Below are positions 7,705 through 13,456 of a stretch of 21,029 nucleotides of DNA, piece by piece. Each line of letters begins with the position of its first letter. The first letter of the stretch is position 1. The notes beneath the pieces are model-generated. The model searched no databases and was not told the origin of the DNA. It saw only the letters and a program-made list of their open reading frames with translations. This DNA comes from Kiritimatiellia bacterium (GTDB lineage Bacteria > Verrucomicrobiota > Kiritimatiellia > RFP12 > UBA1067). The DNA lies in assembly GCA_017479035.1 (NCBI GenBank), contig JAFVCR010000020.1, forward strand, positions 1 through 21,029, given 5' to 3'. The position numbers were made by a program, and so were the translations under genes.

Positions 7705-7848
7705 GCGAGATGCAAAGTATCGATACTTTCAGTTTGAAGTATCGATGGTTTCAGATAAAAGTATCGATACTTTTGCTCCGAAGTATCGATACTTTCAACA
7801 CAAAGTATCGATACTTTTCTCCCAAAGTATCGATACTTTACATCTCGC
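7705..7848. repeat. Array of six 16-bp palindromes at an exact 22-bp period
   Basis: The unit AAAGTATCGATACTTT occurs at 7714, 7736, 7758, 7780, 7802 and 7824, each start exactly 22 bp after the last. Copies 1, 3, 5 and 6 are perfect, copy 4 has one change (G first) and copy 2 has three. The 6-bp spacers all differ (cagttt, cagata, tgctcc, caacac, tctccc). The array is bounded by GCGAGATG (7705-7712) and its reverse complement CATCTCGC (7841-7848), so it is dyad-symmetric about 7776.5. Each site contains ATCGAT. The array lies 83 bp upstream of the envelope operon -35. It could be a multi-site operator, a partition-type or nucleoid-protein site, or a mobile palindromic element; the sequence does not decide. 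Confidence 0.92.
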
Positions 7849-7888
7849 GGTCTCCGCCAGACGATGCCGCAAAGTGTTTTGGAGATAT

Positions 7889-7929
7889 AAAAATACGGAA
7901 TCCATCAGTATCGTGGATTCCGTATTTTT
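7889..7929. terminator. Strong bidirectional hairpin terminator
   Basis: A perfect 16-bp inverted repeat, AAAAATACGGAATCCA (7889-7904) and TGGATTCCGTATTTTT (7914-7929), with a 9-base loop. The A/T ends give a U-run in either direction. It lies 34 bp past the stop of the LolA-like gene, so it should end the TPR/LolA-like transcript and insulate the palindrome array. Confidence 0.85.
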
Positions 7930-7963
7930 GCCGGCAAAGCAGCCCTCGCGCCGCCGCCAGAGG

Positions 7964-8833
7964 CTATTTATCGTATATTATAAGGTCGTCTACAATGATT
8001 TTCGTGCGGTGGTGGGTGCCTGTCGTTTCCACTTCAAGGACGTTCGCCATCCAGCGTTCGCCGAATTTTCTCACCCGCGTTCCCCACAGTCTGCGCACAG
8101 TTTTCATGTCTTCGCCCAGTGCTTCCGCTTGCATCAGGCACCCGGTACGTTTTTCCGCCCACAGCCGCACGGCTTTTATCCCTTCCGGTGCTGGATCCGG
8201 CGGTGTAACGAGTATCACGCCGCAAGTCTGGCCGTGGACGCTTTCCGCCTCGCGGCCTTCCTCGAATCTAGGGTTTTCCCACCACAGGAAATCCAGCGTC
8301 AAATCCCACCATGTCACGTCCGTACCTATGATATTCCCCTCCGGCACCTTGCCCGGACGTGTTAGATGCGTCTCGGAAAAAGGAGTTCCGTTCGGGCCTT
8401 CGCCTCGTTTGAAGAACTTTATCTCCATAGTGGCGGGGTTTTGGCTCCTGTCGAGTTTCAACGTATAGTCGCAACTTTGTTTTGCGAATCCCTTGCGCCC
8501 GCGCCTGACTATCGAGCCGCGCAACTCCAGCGGTTCGTCCGGCAACATGGCTCTTGCCGCCGCAAGGACTTCCTCTGCGGAATAGTCCCCGTGCAACACG
8601 GCGTTTTCTGCCGCTCCCGCAAAGAACTTTTCAATATCCGCATCCTCCGCATCTTGCGCCAATGCCGCACTGCATGGCGCAAACGCGCAAAGTGCCGCAG
8701 CGGCAATGGCGGCGAGGCTTCTTTGGCAAAGAGTTTCCATGTGTCTTGCCACGGCCGCTTCCGTTTGTTCTAGCATCCGCAGCGGGAGCAACCTCTTCCC
8801 CGCCGTATCGCGGAGATTTGCACCGCTCGTCAT
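7964..8833 (-). CDS. LolA-like outer membrane lipoprotein-sorting family protein
   Basis: A 289-residue exported protein. Its core (TWWDLTLDFLWWENPRF, then GQTCGVILVTPP, AVRLWAEKRTGCLMQAEAL, RLWGTRVRKFGERWM and HRTKIIVDD) follows the pattern of LolA-like proteins named outer membrane lipoprotein-sorting proteins in Verrucomicrobia-type bacteria. A periplasmic role in lipid or lipoprotein handling is inferred from the family. The start is a puzzle. The ATG at 8833 overlaps the TPR gene stop (ATGA) and has a strong GGAGGAGG ribosome site 7 bases upstream, but it places 31 residues before METLCQRSLAAIAAAAL, which reads as a normal signal peptide ending at ALA-Q (59/60). The alternative ATG at 8740 has only a weak ribosome site. 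The 8833 start is kept; 8740 is possible. Confidence 0.8.
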   Translation of the reverse strand: MTSGANLRDTAGKRLLPLRMLEQTEAAVARHMETLCQRSLAAIAAAALCAFAPCSAALAQDAEDADIEKFFAGAAENAVLHGDYSAEEVLAAARAMLPDEPLELRGSIVRRGRKGFAKQSCDYTLKLDRSQNPATMEIKFFKRGEGPNGTPFSETHLTRPGKVPEGNIIGTDVTWWDLTLDFLWWENPRFEEGREAESVHGQTCGVILVTPPDPAPEGIKAVRLWAEKRTGCLMQAEALGEDMKTVRRLWGTRVRKFGERWMANVLEVETTGTHHRTKIIVDDLIIYDK

Positions 8834-9657
8834 TTCAGCGCCTCCTCCAACGCGGGATCTTTCTTGCCGCCGAGTTGCAATGCGGCGAGGTAGAAGCGTT
8901 TTGCGGCTGTTTTGTCGCCGCCGGCGAGTTCTACTCTGGCAAGGTTATAGAAGGGGACAGGACTCTTTGGATTGGCTTTGTATGCGTGGATAAGGGTCTT
9001 TTTCGCTTCATCCGCCTGCCCTGCGGCCGATTGTGCGGCCGCTTTGGCCACAAACGCATTCAAATTGCCCGGTTTGGCCGCAAGCACCGCATCCGCTATT
9101 CTTACGGCCTCCTCCGCATTGCCGGCGGCAAGTGCTTCCCGCGCCGCGCCCACGGTGGGCGGTGGCGGCTCTTTGGAAGCCTCTTCAACTTGCACACCGG
9201 CTTGTGCCGCAGGGGTCTTCGCCTCTTGGTTGGTTTGCCGGCGCAGACTTGCAAGATTGTGTTTTTTGGCGTATTTCTCCTCCAGTGCGGAGGTGTCGGT
9301 AAGCACAACGGGGCGCGAGTTCTTGTTTACCTGGTCGAAGCGGATATTGTCGATTGCGGCGGAGACGGCGGCAATTTTGTGGCGCAACGGCGCGAACTCC
9401 TGCGTTTCGGCGCGCTCGGGATTCTCCTCCGCGATACGCGCAAGTTCCTCTAATGCCTTGCGATAGGTGGAGAGGGCTTCGTCGGCATTGCCTTCCATAG
9501 TATAATCTTCGGCCTCTTCGATGAGGTCGTTGGCCGTTGCGAGCAGTTCGTGCAGACGCGGCGGCTTGGGCTTTGCCTCGCCGCTCGAGAAGGGCCAGAA
9601 AGCAAACGCCGCGCCGGTGCAGAGAATCACCGCAAACATGGTGTGGAATCTAATCAT
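8830..9657 (-). CDS. Exported TPR-repeat protein
   Basis: A 275-residue protein with an N-terminal hydrophobic segment (FAVILCTGAAFAFWPF, about 8-23) that looks like a signal peptide or anchor, so it is probably periplasmic. TPR-like helices are seen at about 46-75 (EGNADEALSTYRKALEELARI). A stronger set lies at about 170-265 (AAGNAEEAVRIADAVLAAKP, AGQADEAKKTLIHAYKANP, AGGDKTAAKRFYLAALQLG). A charged, Pro-rich linker separates them. It is the first gene of a two-gene operon and overlaps the LolA-like gene by 4 bp. The ATG at 9657 lies 7 bases after the -10 hexamer, implying a leaderless mRNA; an internal ATG at 9639 (residue 7) has no better ribosome site. The specific role is unknown; TPRs suggest a scaffolding or assembly partner. 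Confidence 0.85.
   Translation of the reverse strand: MIRFHTMFAVILCTGAAFAFWPFSSGEAKPKPPRLHELLATANDLIEEAEDYTMEGNADEALSTYRKALEELARIAEENPERAETQEFAPLRHKIAAVSAAIDNIRFDQVNKNSRPVVLTDTSALEEKYAKKHNLASLRRQTNQEAKTPAAQAGVQVEEASKEPPPPTVGAAREALAAGNAEEAVRIADAVLAAKPGNLNAFVAKAAAQSAAGQADEAKKTLIHAYKANPKSPVPFYNLARVELAGGDKTAAKRFYLAALQLGGKKDPALEEALK
8841..8848 (-). promoter_or_regulatory. Ribosome binding site of the LolA-like gene
   Basis: On the - strand GGAGGAGG lies 7 bases before the ATG at 8833, inside the end of the TPR gene. It is far better than anything upstream of the alternative ATG at 8740 and decides the start call. Confidence 0.75.
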
Positions 9658-9663
9658 GCTTCC

Positions 9664-9692
9664 ATTCTAGCAAAATTCCATGCGCCTTGCAA
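9664..9692 (-). promoter_or_regulatory. Promoter of the TPR/LolA-like operon
   Basis: On the - strand: -35 TTGCAA (9692-9687), 17-bp spacer, TGC and -10 TAGAAT (9669-9664). The expected start is at about 9657, the A of the ATG, so the transcript is probably leaderless. It is nearly identical to the CNNM operon promoter, including the spacer. Confidence 0.75.
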
Positions 9693-9707
9693 TCACAAAT
9701 CAAAGCC

Positions 9708-9880
9708 GCAGTTTGCAGTGTGCAGTTTGTAGTGTGCAGTTTTTATCAACGCAGAGTCGCAGAGATGCAGAGAATGTGTGAGCGCGTACTGTGGGGATGC
9801 GGGCGTCTCGCCCGCGGAGGGTTTGCAGTGTGCAGCTATGGACGCGGCGCGACAACTGCAAACTGCACACTGCAAACTGC
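9708..9880. repeat. Inverted-repeat intergenic element with GCAGTTT/GCAGTGT units
   Basis: A perfect 21-bp inverted repeat: 9708-9728 is the reverse complement of 9860-9880. Both arms are made of 7-mers GCAGTTT and GCAGTGT. A further GCAGTGTGCAG lies at 9825-9835, and a GCGGGCG-TCT-CGCCCGC hairpin at 9799-9815. No transposase gene and no clear target duplication are seen. It looks like a non-autonomous or slippage-generated palindromic element. Confidence 0.8.
9750..9773. repeat. Three 8-bp tandem units inside the inverted-repeat element
   Basis: CGCAGAGT, CGCAGAGA and TGCAGAGA are consecutive. Strings of this AACGCAGAG type are, from memory, common as dispersed intergenic repeats in unrelated bacteria. 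Confidence 0.55.
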
Positions 9881-9897
9881 AAACTATTTTGGGTAAT

Positions 9898-9916
9898 CCA
9901 AAAATCCGGGATAAGG
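9898..9916. repeat. Dispersed 19-bp repeat, copy 2
   Basis: It matches 1-19 at 18 of 19 positions and lies 17 bp after the inverted-repeat element and 18 bp before the ispD -35. Confidence 0.55.
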
Positions 9917-9934
9917 CAAAGCGGCAAAAGATGT

Positions 9935-9963
9935 TTGCATTCAATTGGGAAATATGCTATAAT
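9935..9963 (+). promoter_or_regulatory. ispD promoter
   Basis: -35 TTGCAT (9935-9940), 17-bp spacer, TGC and -10 TATAAT (9958-9963). The predicted leader is about 37 nt. The stretch ending in TGCTATAATC closely matches the guaB promoter. Confidence 0.78.
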
Positions 9964-10007
9964 CGCTTGCGACAAAGGGTTGTTCCGCAATTAGGGGAGG
10001 CAAAGTT

Positions 10008-10685
10008 GTGACTACGGCGATAATTGTTGCGGCGGGTAAGTCCGAACGCATGGGCGCGGGTACGGACAAGGCGTTCTTGAGCCTTGGCTCCAAGCCCGTA
10101 TTGGCATATTCCCTTCTGGCATTCGAGCGTTCGCCGGAGGTGGAGGCGATAGTGCTGGTGGTGCGCAAAGACCAGCAGACCGCCGCCAAGGCGATGGCAA
10201 AACTCTACGGCATATCGAAACTCGCCAAGGTGGTCGCGGGCGGTTCGCGCCGGCAGGATTCTGTCAAAGCAGGGCTCGCCGCCGTGGATGCCGCCACTAC
10301 GCTAGTTGTGGTGCACGATGGCGCAAGGCCGTGCACCACGCCCGACATGGTCTCCGAAGTGGTCAAAATGGCTCGTAAATTCAATGCCGTAGCAATAGGT
10401 CGGCGCATGATAGACACAGTGAAACTCTGCGAAAAGGCCACCACGGTCAAGGAAACAGTCGATCGCTCGAAACTGTGGACGGTGCAGACACCGCAAGCGT
10501 TCGACTATTTCCTGCTGCGCCGCGCCTACGACAATCTCGACGCGAAGAAACTGCTTGCCACGGACGACGCACAGGCGGTGGAACTCCTCGGCGAAAGCGT
10601 GAAGATTTACGAGTCCAACAAGCCGAACATCAAAATCACCACGGTGGAGGATCTGTTGCTGGCGGCGGCGGTGGTAATAAAGTAG
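10008..10685 (+). CDS. ispD: 2-C-methyl-D-erythritol 4-phosphate cytidylyltransferase IspD
   Basis: IspD joins CTP and MEP to give CDP-methylerythritol in the non-mevalonate isoprenoid pathway (cytoplasm). The 225 residues are the normal length. Seen: nucleotide-binding AAGKSERMG (8-16), Lys21 in the position of the family's second conserved lysine, VVHDGARP (101-108), DRSKLWTVQTPQAF (142-155) and ATDDAQ (184-189). A GTG start at 10008 is used because GGGGAGG lies 7 bases upstream and the protein begins directly at MTTAIIVAAG. A metallophosphoesterase gene follows 6 bp after the stop. IspF is not fused or adjacent, unlike in many bacteria. Confidence 0.95.
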   Translation: MTTAIIVAAGKSERMGAGTDKAFLSLGSKPVLAYSLLAFERSPEVEAIVLVVRKDQQTAAKAMAKLYGISKLAKVVAGGSRRQDSVKAGLAAVDAATTLVVVHDGARPCTTPDMVSEVVKMARKFNAVAIGRRMIDTVKLCEKATTVKETVDRSKLWTVQTPQAFDYFLLRRAYDNLDAKKLLATDDAQAVELLGESVKIYESNKPNIKITTVEDLLLAAAVVIK

Positions 10686-10691
10686 ATTTAA

Positions 10692-11591
10692 ATGGCGAAA
10701 GGTAGGCACATACTGCGTCTTGCAAAACACAGGAACAACGGCGGAGAGGAACTGCCGGTGTGCCATGTGGTTTCGCGGGTGCCGTCGGCAGAATTCCGGC
10801 GGACGCAGAATCTGGCGCAGTGGGCCGAGTTTCAGGAACAGGAGAAGACATTGGCAGGCAAGGTTTTTGCGGTTCTGGGCGACATCCACGCCAACATCGA
10901 GGCGTTGAACGTGGTGCTGGACGATGCACGCAAGCAGGGTGTGACGGATTTCGTGTGCGTGGGCGACGTGGTAGGCTACAACGCATCCCCCAAAGAATGC
11001 CTCGAAATCGTGCGCGGCGAACTGAATGCTCATTGCGTGCAGGGCAACCACGACTACTACATCTCCAATCTCTCCATGAACCTGGAGGATTTCTCCCCTC
11101 ATGCCGCCGCTGCCGTAAAGTGGACGCGCGAGCAGTTGAACGATGACGAAATGGCATACCTCGCCAATCTCCCGCTCAAGAAACCCGTCATGGGCTTCAC
11201 GCTTGTGCATTCCACCCTCGATATGCCAGAGCGCTGGGGATATGTATTTGAGAACGACCAGGCCACGAGTTCTTTCGCTTTCCAGAAAACCCCCATATGC
11301 TTCCACGGCCACACGCACGTGCCGATCGTATATGAATTGACCGATACCGGTGCCAAGCATCGTCCTGCCGAGGATATGACCGTGCGCGTTGGGCAGAGGC
11401 TATTCATCAATGTGGGCAGCGTGGGCCAGCCGCGCGATGGAGACCCCCGCGCCAGTTACGCCATATACGTTCCCGCCACGCGCGAACTCAAATTCCGCCG
11501 GTTGGAATACGATGTGGCCGCCGCGCAGGAACGCATAAAAAAAGCGGGTCTTCCAGAGAGGCTTTGGCAGCGGCTCGAATTCGGGCGGTGA
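10692..11591 (+). CDS. Calcineurin-like metallophosphoesterase
   Basis: A di-metal phosphoesterase, 299 residues as drawn. All the metal-binding motifs are present: GDIHAN (63-68), GDVVGYN (91-97), GNHD (118-121), VHS with His173, and HGHTH (205-209). The closing NVGSVGQPRD is typical of YfcE/MJ0936-type enzymes. The substrate is unknown; relatives hydrolyse phosphodiesters. The start is uncertain. The ATG at 10692, just after ispD, has no clear ribosome site and adds about 53 basic residues not usual in the family. A TTG at 10851 has AGGAG 6 bases upstream and would give a compact protein beginning LAGKVFAVLGDIHAN. Codons between the two starts look coding-like (mostly G/C in third position), so the long form is kept. 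Confidence 0.87.
   Translation: MAKGRHILRLAKHRNNGGEELPVCHVVSRVPSAEFRRTQNLAQWAEFQEQEKTLAGKVFAVLGDIHANIEALNVVLDDARKQGVTDFVCVGDVVGYNASPKECLEIVRGELNAHCVQGNHDYYISNLSMNLEDFSPHAAAAVKWTREQLNDDEMAYLANLPLKKPVMGFTLVHSTLDMPERWGYVFENDQATSSFAFQKTPICFHGHTHVPIVYELTDTGAKHRPAEDMTVRVGQRLFINVGSVGQPRDGDPRASYAIYVPATRELKFRRLEYDVAAAQERIKKAGLPERLWQRLEFGR
10840..10844 (+). promoter_or_regulatory. Possible internal ribosome binding site of the phosphoesterase gene
   Basis: AGGAG lies 6 bases before a TTG at 10851, which is in frame and 12 codons before the GDIHAN motif. It supports an alternative shorter product. Confidence 0.45.
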
Positions 11592-11620
11592 GAATTTTCC
11601 GGTTTTCCGCGAATAAAACA

Positions 11621-11649
11621 TTGCCACGGCGCGCGATATATGGTAGAAT
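11621..11649 (+). promoter_or_regulatory. Promoter of the EF-hand membrane protein gene
   Basis: -35 TTGCCA (11621-11626), 17-bp spacer, TGG and -10 TAGAAT (11644-11649). The ATG at 11656 is 7 bases past the -10, so transcription should begin at or next to the A of the start codon. Confidence 0.7.
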
Positions 11650-11655
11650 CGCGCC

Positions 11656-13446
11656 ATGAGCTACAATTACAATTTCTTCAAGGCGGGGCGGCTGTGGCAG
11701 GCGGGCCTCGAAACCGGCGCGGATGTCGCCAATCTCGCTTCCCTCGACCGCAAACTCTGGACGGCGCTCGTCGCGCCCGTCGCGTCTCTGCGCTTCGACA
11801 AGCGCACGCTAGAACTCCTCGATACCGACAAGGACGGCTTCATCCGCCAGCAGGAGGTTCTCGACGCGATCGACTTTCTCTCAAAGCGTCTTTCCTCCCT
11901 CGATGCGCTTTTCGCCGGTGAACGCACCGAAACCCTGCAGCTCGACCTTTTGAACAAGGAAACGCCCGAAGGCAAAAACCTCGCCACGCTCGCCAATCTC
12001 ATCGTGGAGAACGCCGGCAAGAAGGGCGCGAAGGAAATCACTCTCGCAGAAATCAACGCCATCGAAGCCACCTTCAAGCGTTTTGCCGATGCGCAGGCGT
12101 TCGTGGATTGGGCGGAGGCCGGCAAGGCCGTGAAAACGCGCATCAACGAGGAAAACTACCCCGTATTCGCCGCGATCGAAGCGAAAGTGGATGAATTCTT
12201 CCCCGCCACGGCGGAAGGCGCACTCGTGGCTGAAGCCCCCGATGCGGTGCTGGATCTCGCCGCGAACCTCAACCCCGCATACGCCGCCAGCGTGGCGAAA
12301 TTCGTGAATGAAAGCGCAAAAGCCGTCCTCGGGCGCGACCTCGGCGGCAAACTCTCCCGCGCCGACTGGGAAGCGGCAAAAGCCGCTTTCGCACCATACA
12401 AGGCGTGGCTGGCGGCAAAACCGGAAGGCGTGGCCGGCAGCGTGGAGGACTTCAAGAAGGATCTCGCCTCTCCTCTCGCCAAGAAGTCGCTCTCCCTTTC
12501 CGACCAGGGCGTGCGCACGGGCGCGGCGGAACTCGAGAAAGTCGTCCTCTTCACGAAGAACCTCGGCGAATTCCTCAAGAACTTCGTAAACCAGGCGAAA
12601 CTCTACGACGGCTCCAACGAAGCGGTCTATCGCGTAGGCACGCTATATATAGACGCGCGCGAATGCACTCTTTGCTTCGACGTGTCGGACGAAGGGGCGC
12701 ATTCCGCGCTTGCCGCCAAGTCCCGCTGCTGCCTTCTCTACGCCAAACTCGTTCGCGGCGCGGCAACGCGCACCATCTGCGCGGTCGTCACCGCCGGTGA
12801 CGTGGCGGATCTCTACGCCGGGCGCAACGGCCTTTTCATCGACCGCGACGGCCTCGACTGGGCGGCTACGGTTTCGAAAGTTGTGGAAGCGCAGATTTCG
12901 CTGCGCGAAGCGTTCTGGGCACCGTGGAAAAAGATTTTCAACACGGTCGGCGAGCAGCTCAAGAAATTCATCGGCTCCAAGGGCGATGCCGCCACGGCGG
13001 CAATCACCGAAAAGGTCGAAACTCCCCCCGCCGCGCCCTCGAAGGCGGATGGAGCCGCACTCGCCTCCAGCGTGGCCGCTCTTTCCGTAGGCATCGGCAT
13101 GGCCGGCGCGGCGTTGGCGGGGTTGATCGGCGCGATCGCGGGGCTGCCCGCCAAGGATGTGGCACTGGGGCTTTTGGCGATGGTGCTTATCGTGTCGCTG
13201 CCGAGCGTGATCCTCACCTGGTTCAACCTGCGCAACCGCGACATAGGCGCGATTCTCAACGCCGGCGGCTGGGCCGTGAACAGGCCGCTGCGTTTCTCGC
13301 TGAAACTGGCGCGCAAGTTCACTCTCACGTCCAAACCATGCTGCTGCAAGTGCATAATCGTGGCGGTGCTTTTCGCAATCGCAATCGCCAGCATCGCCGC
13401 GTTGTGCTATTTGCACTGCCACGGCTGCTGCGCACCTGCGGCATAA
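11656..13446 (+). CDS. EF-hand and Cys-rich membrane protein of unknown function
   Basis: A 596-residue protein not recognised as a named family. Residues 56-67 (DTDKDGFIRQQE) form a textbook calcium-binding EF-hand loop; no second canonical loop is seen. Residues 80-320 are an Ala-rich, helical, soluble region. At 325-400 a compact domain carries C337-x2-C340, C358-C359 and C375. A linker with APSKAD leads to two membrane segments (about 468-496 and 501-523). A third (567-586) is flanked by cysteine clusters: CCCKC (562-566) and C584, C588, C591, C592. There is no N-terminal signal peptide, so the bulk is probably cytoplasmic. The predicted transcript is leaderless. The mutarotase gene follows after 10 bp. 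Possible roles (calcium or metal sensing) are inference. Confidence 0.88.
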   Translation: MSYNYNFFKAGRLWQAGLETGADVANLASLDRKLWTALVAPVASLRFDKRTLELLDTDKDGFIRQQEVLDAIDFLSKRLSSLDALFAGERTETLQLDLLNKETPEGKNLATLANLIVENAGKKGAKEITLAEINAIEATFKRFADAQAFVDWAEAGKAVKTRINEENYPVFAAIEAKVDEFFPATAEGALVAEAPDAVLDLAANLNPAYAASVAKFVNESAKAVLGRDLGGKLSRADWEAAKAAFAPYKAWLAAKPEGVAGSVEDFKKDLASPLAKKSLSLSDQGVRTGAAELEKVVLFTKNLGEFLKNFVNQAKLYDGSNEAVYRVGTLYIDARECTLCFDVSDEGAHSALAAKSRCCLLYAKLVRGAATRTICAVVTAGDVADLYAGRNGLFIDRDGLDWAATVSKVVEAQISLREAFWAPWKKIFNTVGEQLKKFIGSKGDAATAAITEKVETPPAAPSKADGAALASSVAALSVGIGMAGAALAGLIGAIAGLPAKDVALGLLAMVLIVSLPSVILTWFNLRNRDIGAILNAGGWAVNRPLRFSLKLARKFTLTSKPCCCKCIIVAVLFAIAIASIAALCYLHCHGCCAPAA

Positions 13447-13456
13447 AGGAGGTCGC

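Larger units (their letters stand above)
7552..7963. other. Gene-free stretch of 412 bases upstream of the envelope operon
   Basis: It holds, left to right: the - strand promoter of the CNNM operon (7594-7622), a short degenerate TTCGTG-type repeat (7649-7677), the six-copy palindrome array (7705-7848) and a hairpin terminator (7889-7929) for the operon entering from the right. Open frames crossing it continue antisense into the LolA-like gene and look spurious. No tRNA or riboswitch fold was recognised. Confidence 0.8.
9658..10007. other. Gene-free divergent promoter region of 350 bases
   Basis: It holds the - strand TPR promoter (9664-9692), a 173-bp inverted-repeat element (9708-9880), the second copy of the 19-bp dispersed repeat (9898-9916) and the + strand ispD promoter (9935-9963). 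Short open frames here are built of the repeats and show no protein-like composition. Confidence 0.8.

Noticed and set aside
7705..7848. CRISPR array
   Set aside because: The repeats are 16-bp perfect palindromes with 6-bp spacers, far too short for CRISPR, and no cas gene is nearby.
7907..7913. AGTATCG in the terminator loop as a seventh array half-site
   Set aside because: It is a seven-base match only, not on the 22-bp grid, and is likely chance.
7653..8468. + strand open frame starting within the palindrome region
   Set aside because: Its first part only translates the palindrome array and the rest is antisense to the LolA-like gene.
9687..10011. Small open frames in the repeat region before ispD
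   Set aside because: They translate the GCAGTTT/GCAGTGT repeats on either strand; no ribosome site or protein-like composition.
10302..11360. 352-codon open frame antisense to ispD and the phosphoesterase
   Set aside because: It crosses the boundary of two well-identified genes on the other strand and shows no motif.
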